A stretch of DNA of 64,000 nucleotides, taken from Kibdelosporangium aridum (GTDB lineage Bacteria; Actinomycetota; Actinomycetes; Mycobacteriales; Pseudonocardiaceae). Every line of letters begins with the position of its first letter. Position 1 is the stretch's first letter. Made by a program: the position numbers and the translations under genes. The notes under the pieces were generated by a model. It did not search any database and had not been told where the DNA came from. It saw nothing but the letters and a program-made list of their open reading frames with translations. Below, one piece after another: positions 1 to 8,449 of the stretch. The stretch is from positions 661,341-725,340 of the forward strand of contig NZ_FWXV01000004.1 of assembly GCF_900176515.1 (NCBI RefSeq). Direction: 5' to 3'.

Positions 1-165
1 CTCGCCGAGCACCACACGATGCCGGTACACCAACGGAAGCAGTTCGCCGTCCGGCCCGCCGAGCCGCAGCAACGGCCTGCGCAGCAGGGTACGGGCGCAG
101 CGCACCACGTTGGCCGCGTCGATATCCGCCAGCCCGTCGAGCGGGTCGGCCGCGCTGAGCCTCAT
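1..165 (-). CDS. jetB: Wadjet type II JetB (DUF2398), 5' part only
   Basis: Only the first 55 codons are in the window; the gene reads leftward from an ATG at 165 and continues past base 1. The visible peptide carries a stretch reading RTLLRRPLLR followed by LVYRH, which I recognise as the N terminus of DUF2398/TIGR02678 proteins. In Wadjet this is the MukE-like subunit that binds the kleisin. Its start codon overlaps the jetA stop as ATGA (162-165), implying translational coupling. The SMC ATPase (jetC) and the nuclease (jetD) would be expected further left, outside the window. The call leans strongly on the neighbour jetA. Confidence 0.7.
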   Translation of the reverse strand, partial: MRLSAADPLDGLADIDAANVVRCARTLLRRPLLRLGGPDGELLPLVYRHRVVLGE

Positions 166-1715
166 CCCACCACCAGCCGGGAATCCCGCAGTGTCAACGT
201 TCCACCGGTCGACCGGACCGTTGCGGTCTCGCCTTCGGCGTACTCGATCCGCACGGTCAGGCCACGGACCTGGTCCTCGGCCGAACCGGAGTCCTGCGAG
301 CTCTCCCGTTGCGCCATCGCCATGGTCAGCAGCTCGCAGAGCACGCCGAGAGCGCCGGGCGACAGCGTCACCTGGTCCAGTTTCGGTGCCGCCGCGACAA
401 GTTCGGCCACGTCAGCCGCCCTGAGCTCGTCGGCGCGCCGCGCATCGGCCAGCAGCGACTGCTCGGTGATCGGGTCGTCCATGATCCGTGAGGTACGGCC
501 GCGCGCTCCACGGTCGCTACGGCTGCGCACGCTGACCGTCACGTCACAGACAGGCCCTTCGCTCCATGGCGTGCGCTCGTCGTCCGAGTCGTGCTCAGGC
601 GCTGGTAGGACGTGTCGTGACGAGTACAACCCGAACGCGGCCGCGTACATCTGCGCGGCTTGCGCGGGCGTGCTGTCGTCGAACCACTTGGCGAGCTTGA
701 GCAACTCCGCGCGGCGCCCCGGCAACAACCCGCCACCGGCGGTCGCGCGCTTGACGCTTGCGAGCAACGAACCGATCGCGCGTGCCGTTGCCTCACGCAG
801 GACCGTGACCTGCGACGGGCGTCCAGGGCGGTCCACGAACCAGTCCGTGAGCTCCTGCCAGTCCGCGGCGCTACGGCCCCTGGCGCGCTCGACAGAGGGC
901 CCGAGGCCGTCCGTCGGGCCCAGCAGCCTCAGCAGCTCCGGGCGAGCCGCGGCGAAACGGCCGGTCAGGTGCTCGGCGATGGCCGGGGTTTGCCGCAGGA
1001 CGTCCTCGACGACCTTCTGGATGTATTCGACCAGGAGGTTGCGGAACCCGGAGATCTCGTCGGCCGCCAGGTGATGGCGGGTCACGACCTGACCGAGGTA
1101 GGCGTAGAAGTCACGAACGGTCGCGGCGAGCTCGGCGTGCTGCAGGAACAGGGTCGTGACCTGTTCGGACAGCAGTTCGCGGGCCCGTTGGGCGGCGGCG
1201 GACTCGGCGTCCCGTTGCTCCTGGCTCACGGCGTTCGACAGCGACTTGCCGAGCTGGCTCAGGCCGCGCTCGATCGCGGGCAGCAGCTCACGGGAGACCT
1301 CACGAGCGCCTTCCGGGACCCGGAGCAGCTCGTCGACGTCTCGCTGCACGCGCACGGCCAGCTTGCTGACCTGGTATCGGACGCTGCCGTGCTGGAACTC
1401 GGCGATGCTGGCGGCGACCACCTCACGGCGGCCCTGCACCAGGTTGCCCCACTCGACCAGCTGCTTGAGCCGCGTGATCACGTTCTCGATGCGTGACTCG
1501 CCGCGTTCGACCGTGCCGTCGCGCTCCGCTGGAGCCAGCGCCGCGGCCACGTCACCTGCGGAAAGGTCGGCGAGCAGGGTCGCGGTGAACAGCCGCATGA
1601 TCGCCAGGTACGTCGCCTTGTGCTCCCTGGCCTGCAGATACGCGTACAGCCCGAGCCGGTCGGTGTTCGAGCGCGCGGGCACATCGGCCGCACGGTCCTG
1701 CTGCTCGGGGTTCAC
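162..1715 (-). CDS. jetA: Wadjet type II JetA, DUF2397 (TIGR02677) family
   Basis: A 517-residue soluble protein matching the DUF2397/TIGR02677 pattern: an N-terminal winged-helix-like region with LYAYLQAREHKATYLAIMR, then TRLKQLVEWGNL, then a long helical middle (about residues 130-330) ending in RNLLVEYIQKVV. In type II Wadjet this is JetA, the kleisin-like subunit that joins the JetC SMC ATPase to JetB. The complex recognises small circular DNA and JetD cleaves it, so the system limits plasmids. It is the first gene of the leftward operon, and jetB overlaps its stop by four bases. The start at 1715 gives a normal length; the 76-bp gap to cobD must hold two divergent promoters. Confidence 0.85.
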   Translation of the reverse strand: MNPEQQDRAADVPARSNTDRLGLYAYLQAREHKATYLAIMRLFTATLLADLSAGDVAAALAPAERDGTVERGESRIENVITRLKQLVEWGNLVQGRREVVAASIAEFQHGSVRYQVSKLAVRVQRDVDELLRVPEGAREVSRELLPAIERGLSQLGKSLSNAVSQEQRDAESAAAQRARELLSEQVTTLFLQHAELAATVRDFYAYLGQVVTRHHLAADEISGFRNLLVEYIQKVVEDVLRQTPAIAEHLTGRFAAARPELLRLLGPTDGLGPSVERARGRSAADWQELTDWFVDRPGRPSQVTVLREATARAIGSLLASVKRATAGGGLLPGRRAELLKLAKWFDDSTPAQAAQMYAAAFGLYSSRHVLPAPEHDSDDERTPWSEGPVCDVTVSVRSRSDRGARGRTSRIMDDPITEQSLLADARRADELRAADVAELVAAAPKLDQVTLSPGALGVLCELLTMAMAQRESSQDSGSAEDQVRGLTVRIEYAEGETATVRSTGGTLTLRDSRLVVG

Positions 1716-1791
1716 GGCTCAGCACCCTAGCTTCTGACGCTGATCTTGGCGGCGCTACGGTTCGTCTACTGGGTAGGGGCTGGGAGGACTG

Positions 1792-2727
1792 GTGACCGCG
1801 GGTAGAGCAGTCGGGCTGCTGCTGGGCGTCGTCGCGGACGGTGTTTTCGGTGATCCGCGCAAGCGGCATCCGGTGGCGGGTTTCGGTGCGCTGGCGCAGC
1901 GCTTGGAGAACTTGGCCTACCGGGACAGCAAGCTGCCGGGTGCGGTGTACACGGGTGTGCTGGCCGGTTCGGCCGTGGCTGTCGGCATTGCGGCAGAACG
2001 GATTGGGCGACGTCACCCGTTGTTGCGCGTGGTGACCACCGCGACCGCGACCTGGATCGCGTTGGGCGGCAAGTCGCTGGCCCGTGAGGGCACGTCGATG
2101 GGCCGTGAGCTGGACGCCGGCGATGTCGACGCGGCGCGCAAGCGTTTGCCCAACTTGTGTGGCCGTGATCCGCAGGCGCTGGACGCGACCGCTTTGGCGC
2201 GCGCGACGGTGGAGTCCGTGGCGGAGAACACATCCGACGCCGTGGTCGCGCCGCTGTTCTGGGGCGCGGTGTTCGGCGTGCCTGGGCTGCTCGGCTATCG
2301 GGCCGTGAACACGATGGACGCCATGGTCGGGCACCGCTCGCCGCGGTACCGCAACTTCGGCTGGGCCTCGGCCAAACTGGACGATGTGGTGAACTTCGTG
2401 CCCGCTCGGGCCGCCGCGGCGTTGACCGTGGCAGGAGCGCCCGTGGTCGGCGGCTCGGCCCAAGGCGCCTGGCACGCATGGCAACGGGATGCGAAGGCGC
2501 ATCCGAGTCCGAACGCCGGCCGCGTCGAAGCGGCGTTCGCCGGAGCGCTGGAAATTCGCCTGGGTGGGCGAACTGTGTACAAGCACGGTGTGGAAGAACG
2601 GCCGGTTCTCGGAACAGGGCGTAGTCCGGACGCCGGACATGTCACACGTGCGGTTGAACTTTCCCGGGTGGTCGGCGGCCTGGCCGGTGCGGCGGCCGCG
2701 GTACTGGCGCTGTTCGGCAGGCGCTGA
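1792..2727 (+). CDS. cobD: Adenosylcobinamide-phosphate synthase CobD/CbiB
   Basis: A 311-residue integral membrane protein of the CobD/CbiB family, which attaches the aminopropanol arm to adenosylcobyric acid in B12 synthesis. The N terminus has the family signature GVVADGVFGDPRKRHPVAGFG. Downstream come ESVAENTSDAVVAPLFWG and GLLGYRAVNTMDAMVGHRSPRY, both diagnostic, and the end has an EAAFAGAL-LGG block. The GTG start at 1792 places the hydrophobic segment directly at the N terminus. It stands alone on the plus strand; its pathway partner cobC lies 5 kb downstream. No cobalamin riboswitch was found in the short upstream gap. Confidence 0.93.
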   Translation: MTAGRAVGLLLGVVADGVFGDPRKRHPVAGFGALAQRLENLAYRDSKLPGAVYTGVLAGSAVAVGIAAERIGRRHPLLRVVTTATATWIALGGKSLAREGTSMGRELDAGDVDAARKRLPNLCGRDPQALDATALARATVESVAENTSDAVVAPLFWGAVFGVPGLLGYRAVNTMDAMVGHRSPRYRNFGWASAKLDDVVNFVPARAAAALTVAGAPVVGGSAQGAWHAWQRDAKAHPSPNAGRVEAAFAGALEIRLGGRTVYKHGVEERPVLGTGRSPDAGHVTRAVELSRVVGGLAGAAAAVLALFGRR

Positions 2728-2781
2728 CAAAATCTCGCCTACCTACTGTGCACGGGTGGCTACTCCCGGGAAGATTGGCAG

Positions 2782-3954
2782 GTGACTTCCCTTGTGTCCC
2801 CTTTGCGTGCGTCAGCGCTCGCGGTGCTGATGGTGGCTGGAGTGCTGACCAGTGCCAACACCGCCTCGGCTGCTGCACGGCCGGTGATCGGTGCCTACTA
2901 CGCGGGCTGGAACAGCCAGAACTATCCGGTCTCCCAGATCCCGGCCGACCGCCTCACGCACTTGTTCTACGCGTTCTCCACGATCGAGAACGGCAAGTGT
3001 GTGGCCGGCGCCGGAGCACCTGCCGACTTCGCCGCCTTGGCCCGGCTCAAGAAGGCCAAGCCGCACTTGAAGACGCTGATCTCGATCGGTGGCTGGGGCG
3101 CGGGCGGGTTCTCCGACGCGGCACTGACTCCCGCTTCGCGTGCCGCGTTCGTCAAGTCGTGCGTGGACATGTTCTTCGTGCAGTACCGCGGCAGCTTCGA
3201 CGGCGTGGACATCGACTGGGAGTTCCCGGTGTACGGCGGCCCGGCCGAGATCACCGACCGGCCGCAGGACAAGCGGAACATGACCCTGCTGACCAAGGAG
3301 TTCCGCCGCCAGCTCGGTCCGGGCAAGCTCGTCACCGGTGCGCTGCCGACCGGCAGGCTGCAGACCGACGGCCCGTACGACCCGGCGCTGAGCTTCGAAC
3401 TGGGTGAGCTGGCCAAGGTCATGGACTTCATCAACGTGATGACCTACGACATGGGCACCGGCTTCTCGGCCGTGTCGACGTTCAACGCACCCATGAAAGA
3501 GGTCGCCGACGACCCGCTCGGGCAGCCGATGCGGCGCTGGAACAACGTGACCGCGGCGATCGAGTACTACAAGCGCCACGGCGTGCCCGGTACGAAGATG
3601 GTGCTCGGGGTTCCCTTCTACGGCAGGGGTTTCATCGTCAACGAGCCCGGCACGCAGAACGGCCTTTACCAGTCCTACGGGTCGGCCTTCTGGCCAGGCG
3701 GCTGGGGCACGATCAAGCAGGATCTGCTGCCCGATCAGGCGTGGACGCAGTTCTGGCACCCGGTCGCGCAGGCGCCATGGCTCTACAACGCGGCCGAGCG
3801 CAAGTTCCTCAGCTACGAAAACCCCAGGTCGATCGGGATCAAGGCGCAGTTCGCCAAGAAGGCCGGGCTGATCGGGACGTTCATGTGGGAACTGTCCGAT
3901 GACGACTCGTCACACTCGCTGCTGAAGGCGATGTCCGGGCCGTTTGTGAAATAG
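2782..3954 (+). CDS. Secreted GH18 chitinase
   Basis: A 390-residue glycoside hydrolase family 18 protein. A Sec signal peptide (hydrophobic stretch SALAVLMVAGVL, cleavage after an ASA near residue 33) precedes a single catalytic TIM barrel. The beta-4 catalytic motif reads DGVDIDWEFP at about residues 140-149; its last glutamate is the proton donor. Other family landmarks are LISIGGWG, MDFINVMTYDMG, GVPFYGRGF and a terminal GTFMWELSDDDS. No chitin-binding module is present. The GTG start at 2782 gives a complete signal peptide. It probably cleaves chitin or related beta-1,4-GlcNAc polymers outside the cell. Confidence 0.93.
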   Translation: MTSLVSPLRASALAVLMVAGVLTSANTASAAARPVIGAYYAGWNSQNYPVSQIPADRLTHLFYAFSTIENGKCVAGAGAPADFAALARLKKAKPHLKTLISIGGWGAGGFSDAALTPASRAAFVKSCVDMFFVQYRGSFDGVDIDWEFPVYGGPAEITDRPQDKRNMTLLTKEFRRQLGPGKLVTGALPTGRLQTDGPYDPALSFELGELAKVMDFINVMTYDMGTGFSAVSTFNAPMKEVADDPLGQPMRRWNNVTAAIEYYKRHGVPGTKMVLGVPFYGRGFIVNEPGTQNGLYQSYGSAFWPGGWGTIKQDLLPDQAWTQFWHPVAQAPWLYNAAERKFLSYENPRSIGIKAQFAKKAGLIGTFMWELSDDDSSHSLLKAMSGPFVK

Positions 3955-4007
3955 GCCGTTTTCCCTCCCCGGCCGTCTACGATGACCGGCGACCCGGGGA
4001 GGGAAAC

Positions 4008-4877
4008 ATGGAACCGTGGGAAATCTCCGGACCACAGTTCATCGGCCTGTACATCGGCGGAGTCGTGGTCGCGTTCCTTCTCGGTTTCGTGCTGCGCAAG
4101 GTGATGTGGCCTCGTGAACGTCCAACCGGTCCGGTCACAGTGGAGGAAGTTGCCTTCATGCGTGGCGGTCCGTTCCGGGTTGTCGACGTCGCGATCGCGC
4201 AGCTGTTGCAAACCGGTGCTGTGCGTGTGGATCGGTCTGGCACCTTGCACGCCACTGGTATCGCCGGCCGGACATCGTTGGAACAAGCGATATTGCAATC
4301 ACTGCGGCGCGGGCGCGGCAATGCTCGGATCGTCAAGCTGTTGCTACGCAGGCATCCCGCGATCCGGGCGATTCGTAGTTCGCTGGCGAACCGCGGGCTG
4401 ATCCAGGCGAACACGTTCGCGCAGGTGTCCGTGATGAACCTGCCGATCCTGGTGGTGTTCGGGATCGGGATCGCGCGGCTGGTGAACGGGATCCGCTTGT
4501 CGCGGCCGGTGGATCTGCTGTGGGCGTGCCTGATCGTGACGTTCGGACTGCTGCTCGCCCGATGGTTCAGCGCGGGCAAGGTCAAGGAGACCCCAGCAGG
4601 GGCGGAGTTTCGTCGCGGGCTGCGCAGTTTCGCCGAGAACGCTCACCTGCGGATGCCCGTCGCGGCATTGACCGGGGTCGCGGGGATCGTGGCTTTGGGC
4701 GGACTGGCGGCTTTCCCCGACGCGACGATCTCGGTCGCGCTCGCGTCGACCGATCCCATGCGATGGGGCTTTGGCGGCTCGTCCTCGTCGTCTTCGTCGA
4801 GCGACTCGTCGTCGTCTTCGTCGTCGTGCTCTTCGGGAAGCAGCTGTGGTGGTGGCGGAAGCAGTTGCGGCGGTTAG
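4008..4877 (+). CDS. TIGR04222-type membrane protein with Ser/Cys/Gly tail
   Basis: A 289-residue protein of the actinobacterial TIGR04222 family (function unknown). There is a TM segment at about 10-28, a cytosolic part with the family motif AFMRGGPFRVVDVAIAQLL, two central TM segments (about 145-180), a further TM near 225-245, then a low-complexity tail (about 250-289) made almost only of serine, cysteine and glycine. Such tails are seen in several family members. A GGGAGGGAAAC stretch just before the ATG at 4008 is a good ribosome site. The stop overlaps the convergent SURF1 gene by four bases. Confidence 0.8.
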   Translation: MEPWEISGPQFIGLYIGGVVVAFLLGFVLRKVMWPRERPTGPVTVEEVAFMRGGPFRVVDVAIAQLLQTGAVRVDRSGTLHATGIAGRTSLEQAILQSLRRGRGNARIVKLLLRRHPAIRAIRSSLANRGLIQANTFAQVSVMNLPILVVFGIGIARLVNGIRLSRPVDLLWACLIVTFGLLLARWFSAGKVKETPAGAEFRRGLRSFAENAHLRMPVAALTGVAGIVALGGLAAFPDATISVALASTDPMRWGFGGSSSSSSSSDSSSSSSSCSSGSSCGGGGSSCGG

Positions 4878-5668
4878 GTGGTGGCCTTTTCGCGTTCCGC
4901 GGCCTCTTCTTCTGCGACCATTTCCGCGACTGATTTCTTCTTGGGGCGTTCGGTGCTCAACGTCCCGCCGGGAAGCAGTTCGCGCCACGTGAAGTAAAGC
5001 CAGCCGAGGACCGCCATCGCCCCGAACGCGATCCACTGCAGGGCGTAGGAGAAATACGGCCCCGCGTCGAGCTCAGGCAGGGGGAGCGGACCGAGCACGC
5101 CGGGCGTCTTGATCTCCAGCTGCAGATACCCCGGCTCGATCCGCAGGCCCGTGGCCCTGGCGACCGTCCTTGAGTCGACGGCCCACACCTGGCGCTTGCC
5201 GCTCTCGTCCACGAAGGCGTCCCGGTTGTCCGGGTTCCGCTCGTCGTTGCGCTGACGTGCCAGGATCTGGGTCTGGCCGACCGGCGGGGGCGCGTAGGCC
5301 GGCACCTTCGACTGCTGCGGCCGCAGGAAACCCCGGTCGACCAGGACGATCCGGCCGTCGGTCAGCCGGAACGGGACCATCACCTCGAACGCGGGCTCAC
5401 CCTGAACGGTCCGCAGCCGCGCGATGACCTCGTTCTGCTGGAGGAACTCGCCGGTCGCGGTGACCAGCCGCCACTCCGTGACGCCCGGCTGCCACGGCTG
5501 CGGCTCGGCCGTGCGCGACGCCGTGATCTCGTCGTTCTGCGTCTTGCGTGCCTCGTGCCGGTGGAACTGCCACGGCGCGAGCAGGGTGAAGCACGCCGTG
5601 GCGAAAATGATCACCAGCGCCGTGAGTCCCAGCCACCCCGGCCTGAGCAGGTTCCGCAGTCGCACCAC
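4874..5668 (-). CDS. SURF1 family cytochrome oxidase assembly protein
   Basis: About 264 residues with the SURF1 architecture: an N-terminal TM helix (GWLGLTALVIIFATACFTLL) followed by WQFHRHEARK, a periplasmic domain containing VLVDRGFLRP and PPPVGQT-type motifs, and a second TM helix near the C terminus (ALQWIAFGAMAVLGWLYFTWRE). SURF1 proteins help insert haem a into cytochrome c oxidase. Upstream in-frame TTG (5692) and GTG codons make the start ambiguous; 5668 or 5665 fits the family best. In M. tuberculosis the SURF1-like gene also sits between ptpA and cobD. Confidence 0.88.
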   Translation of the reverse strand: MVRLRNLLRPGWLGLTALVIIFATACFTLLAPWQFHRHEARKTQNDEITASRTAEPQPWQPGVTEWRLVTATGEFLQQNEVIARLRTVQGEPAFEVMVPFRLTDGRIVLVDRGFLRPQQSKVPAYAPPPVGQTQILARQRNDERNPDNRDAFVDESGKRQVWAVDSRTVARATGLRIEPGYLQLEIKTPGVLGPLPLPELDAGPYFSYALQWIAFGAMAVLGWLYFTWRELLPGGTLSTERPKKKSVAEMVAEEEAAEREKATT

Positions 5669-5733
5669 TCCACCGTAACCACCCGGGACCAAAGTCCTCG
5701 CACCTGACCCTTGATCGCGGCGATGATGGGCTG

Positions 5734-6132
5734 ATGGGGATCAACCGGATCAATCCGCCCGAACTGCACCAGACACCCGGCTACCACCACATCACCGTGG
5801 TCGAGGCCGGCCGGACCGCTTACCTCGCAGGTCAGTGCCCACTCAACAAGGAAGGCGAGGTCGTGGAAGGCGGCCTTGAAGCCCAGATCGACGCTGTCGT
5901 CGCCAACGCCATGACCGCCCTGGCCGCGGTCGACGCCAAGCCCAGCGATGTCGTGCGCTCAGTGATCTACGTCGTCAGCCATGAACAAGAGACCCTCGCC
6001 GGGGTGTGGGCTCGGCTGACCGAGTCCGGGCTCGCTGAGGCTTTCACCACAGCGAGCACGCTGCTCGGCGTCGCCCAGCTCGGCTACCGCGGTCAGCTGG
6101 TCGAGCTCGACCTCACCGCAGCGCTGCCCTAG
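5734..6132 (+). CDS. RidA family (YjgF/UK114) enamine/imine deaminase-like protein
   Basis: A 132-residue single-domain RidA-like protein. Landmarks are HHITVVEAGRTAYLAGQ at the front, QIDAVVANAMTALAAV in the middle and a C-terminal TLLGVAQLGYRGQLVELDL. Members hydrolyse reactive enamines and imines produced by PLP enzymes. In this protein the canonical arginine that contacts the substrate carboxylate (usually in R-x-x-V before the E of the last strand) is not obvious, so it may belong to a divergent subgroup. It is divergent from SURF1 and its 3' end overlaps the convergent fructosamine kinase gene by 20 bases. Confidence 0.85.
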   Translation: MGINRINPPELHQTPGYHHITVVEAGRTAYLAGQCPLNKEGEVVEGGLEAQIDAVVANAMTALAAVDAKPSDVVRSVIYVVSHEQETLAGVWARLTESGLAEAFTTASTLLGVAQLGYRGQLVELDLTAALP

Positions 6133-6937
6133 CCGCCGACAGCGCCTGGCTGGCGTAACCGCCGCCGAACAACACGACGTGCACGAGCAGCGGAAACAGT
6201 TGGTGCAGGGGGACTCGGGCCTGCCAGCCGTCGGCCAGCGGGTACACCTCCTGGTACGCACCCAGCACCCGGTCCAGCATCGGGCAGCCGAACAGCTGCA
6301 GCATCGCGAGGTCGGTCTCGCGGTGGCCGCCGTGCGCGGCGGGGTCGATCAGCCAGGCGCGGCCGTCGGTGGCCCAGTGCACGTTGCCTGACCACAAATC
6401 GCCGTGCAGCCGAGCGGGCGGTTCCTCGGGGACGAGGTCGGGCAAGCGGGCGCACACCGCCTCAAAAGGCGCCCAGGGCAACGTCGTACGCCGTAGATAC
6501 GGCTCGATGCGTTGTGTGGCAAAGAACTCGGGCCATGAGGTGACCGGCCCGTTGTACATCGGCGCGAGGCCGATCCAGGCGTCCGCTGGTCCGTCGGGCG
6601 GCGGCGAACCGAATGCCGGGGCGCCCGCGAGGTGCAGTGCGGCCAGGCCACGCCCGAACGCCTCGGCGTCGGCAGGCTGTCCCGGCTCGATCTGCTCGAT
6701 CACTAGCCAGTGGTCGCTGTGGCCACGAACCGCGGGCACGGGCACAACGCCCGGTTCGGCGATCCAGTCGAGCGACTTGGCCTCGGCCAGGACCGCCGAG
6801 ACCTGGGTGTGCCGTTTGGCCACGACCAGGTCGCCGTCGGCCAGTTCGACCTCGTACACCGAGCCGCTCAGCCGATGCGTTGACGTGGCCTCGACCCCGG
6901 TGAGCTCGGTGACCGCCGTCAGCGCCGACGAGCTCAC
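6113..6937 (-). CDS. Fructosamine kinase family protein
   Basis: About 274 residues with a kinase-like fold: HRLSGSVYEVELADGDLVVAK supplies the glycine-poor loop and ATP-binding lysine, LHGDLWSGNVHW the catalytic loop and IDPAAHGGHRETDLAM the metal-binding DPA-x-x-G-x-x-E signature of fructosamine/ketosamine-3-kinases. These enzymes phosphorylate sugar-lysine adducts so that proteins are deglycated. I chose the GTG at 6937 because it overlaps the ptpA stop as GTGA, indicating coupling. In many actinobacteria a fructosamine kinase follows a low-molecular-weight tyrosine phosphatase, where the phosphatase may act on phosphosugar adducts. Confidence 0.9.
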   Translation of the reverse strand: MSSSALTAVTELTGVEATSTHRLSGSVYEVELADGDLVVAKRHTQVSAVLAEAKSLDWIAEPGVVPVPAVRGHSDHWLVIEQIEPGQPADAEAFGRGLAALHLAGAPAFGSPPPDGPADAWIGLAPMYNGPVTSWPEFFATQRIEPYLRRTTLPWAPFEAVCARLPDLVPEEPPARLHGDLWSGNVHWATDGRAWLIDPAAHGGHRETDLAMLQLFGCPMLDRVLGAYQEVYPLADGWQARVPLHQLFPLLVHVVLFGGGYASQALSAARAALR

Positions 6938-7392
6938 AGGTTCTCCTTGACCCATTCGACCAGCCCGGGCGTGGCCGCCTCGATCATCGCCAGCACGATC
7001 TGGAACCCGTCGTTCCCGCCGTAGTACGGGTCCGGGACGTCCAGATCGCCCGTCGCGGCCGGGTCGAACGAGCGGAACAGCCGGATCCGGTCCGGGTCGT
7101 CGACCAGCCTGCGCAGTTCACGGGCGTGCCCGGAGTCCATCGCGATCAGCAGGTCGGCAGTCAGGTGCTCGGCGCCGACCTGGGCCGCGACGTGCGCGGT
7201 GGGGTAGCCGTGGTCGAGCAGGATCTTCTGCGCCCTGCTGTCCGCGGCGTCACCGACGTGCCAGCTGCCGGTGCCCGCGCTGGTGACCTTGACGTTGTCT
7301 TCCAGGCCTTCGCGCCGCAGGTGCTCGCGCACGACGATCGCGGCCATCGGGGACCGGCAGATGTTGCCTGTACAGATAAAACTCAGGTGCAC
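6934..7392 (-). CDS. ptpA: Low-molecular-weight protein-tyrosine phosphatase (PtpA-like)
   Basis: About 152 residues. The P-loop CTGNICRS (nucleophilic cysteine and arginine) lies at the very start and the general-acid loop reads DVPDPYYGG near residue 120, both defining this phosphatase class. The GTSAGTGSWHVGDAAD block is very close to mycobacterial PtpA. A GTG at 7392 fits family length and lies 8 nt after a TAGGGT -10-like element, so the message could be leaderless; an ATG at 7416 would add eight residues. It is transcribed away from cobC and coupled to the fructosamine kinase downstream. Confidence 0.9.
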   Translation of the reverse strand: MHLSFICTGNICRSPMAAIVVREHLRREGLEDNVKVTSAGTGSWHVGDAADSRAQKILLDHGYPTAHVAAQVGAEHLTADLLIAMDSGHARELRRLVDDPDRIRLFRSFDPAATGDLDVPDPYYGGNDGFQIVLAMIEAATPGLVEWVKENL

Positions 7393-7429
7393 GACGGCCA
7401 ACCCTATCGGTGTCATTAGTATTGCCGCG

Positions 7430-8449
7430 ATGACCAGCGAAGATCTTCGCCATCACGGCGACAAGGACACGGCGCCTGGCATGTTGGACTTCGCGGTCAA
7501 CGTGTGGCTGCCGGCTCCGCCGCGGTGGTTGCACGACCGGCTGGCCGCGGCGCTCGAGCGGCTGGCGGCGTATCCGTCGGATGTCGACGATCTTGCCGCG
7601 CGTACGGCGGTCGCGCAGCGGCACGGCCGTACGCCGGACGAAGTCATGGTGCTCAACGGGTCGGCTGAGGGGTTCGCGCTGCTGCCGAACCTGCGGCCCG
7701 CATTGGCCGCGGTCGTCCATCCGTCGTTCACTGAACCCGAGGCTGCCCTGCGGACCGGCGGGATCCCGATCCACCGGGTGATGCTCGACGGCGACTACGT
7801 CCTGCGTCCCGAGTTGGTGCCGGACGAGGCCGACATGGTCGTGATCGGCAACCCGACGAACCCGACATCGGTCACCCACCCGGCCGCGTCGATCCGGCAG
7901 TTGGCCAGGCCAGGACGGCTGATCGTGGTCGACGAGGCCTTCATGGACGCCGTCCCCGGCGAGCCTGAGTCCCTCGCGGGCGACCCCGGCGTGCTGGTGT
8001 TCCGCAGCCTCACCAAGACGTGGGCGTTGGCCGGGCTTCGTGCGGGGTACGTACTCGGCGACCCGGAGATCCTGGCCCGGCTGGCCGTTGACCGTCCACA
8101 GTGGCCAGTAGGTACCCTGGTACTCGAAGCGGTGGCCGCGTGTTGTTCGCCGGGAGCTGTCGCCGAGGCCGAGGAGACGGCGCAGGCGGTGATCGAGTAC
8201 CGCGCGCAGTTCGTGACCGCGTTGCGGGAAGCTGGAATCGAGGTCGTCGCCGAGCCGACCGCGCCCTTTGTCCTCGTCCGCGTGCCGGACGGGGTGAAGG
8301 TCCGGGAAGTGCTGCGGGACAAGAAGATCGCGGTGCGCCGGGGTGAGACGTTCCCTGGGTTGTCGACCGAGTACATCCGGCTCGCTGTCCGGCCGCCGTC
8401 GCAGGTGGCCCGGTTGTTGAATGCCTGGCCTGTGGAGGTTCGCGCGTGA
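7430..8449 (+). CDS. cobC: CobC-like PLP aminotransferase (threonine-phosphate decarboxylase type)
   Basis: About 339 residues of the class I/II aminotransferase fold. It has VLNGSAEGFALLPNL, a GNPTNPTS motif that contacts PLP, VVDEAFMD and the Schiff-base lysine in SLTKTWALAGLRAGY. The small size, missing N-terminal arm and gene neighbourhood match the actinobacterial Rv2231c/CobC group, which is linked to formation of the aminopropanol arm of cobalamin. The exact substrate is not shown by sequence. The ATG at 7430 is 7 nt after TAGTAT, suggesting a leaderless mRNA. The stop overlaps the nif3 start as GTGA. Confidence 0.85.
   Translation: MTSEDLRHHGDKDTAPGMLDFAVNVWLPAPPRWLHDRLAAALERLAAYPSDVDDLAARTAVAQRHGRTPDEVMVLNGSAEGFALLPNLRPALAAVVHPSFTEPEAALRTGGIPIHRVMLDGDYVLRPELVPDEADMVVIGNPTNPTSVTHPAASIRQLARPGRLIVVDEAFMDAVPGEPESLAGDPGVLVFRSLTKTWALAGLRAGYVLGDPEILARLAVDRPQWPVGTLVLEAVAACCSPGAVAEAEETAQAVIEYRAQFVTALREAGIEVVAEPTAPFVLVRVPDGVKVREVLRDKKIAVRRGETFPGLSTEYIRLAVRPPSQVARLLNAWPVEVRA

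Noticed and set aside
1716..1791. Cobalamin riboswitch upstream of cobD
   Set aside because: The gap is only 76 bp and lacks the B12 box; the region upstream of cobC is also too short.
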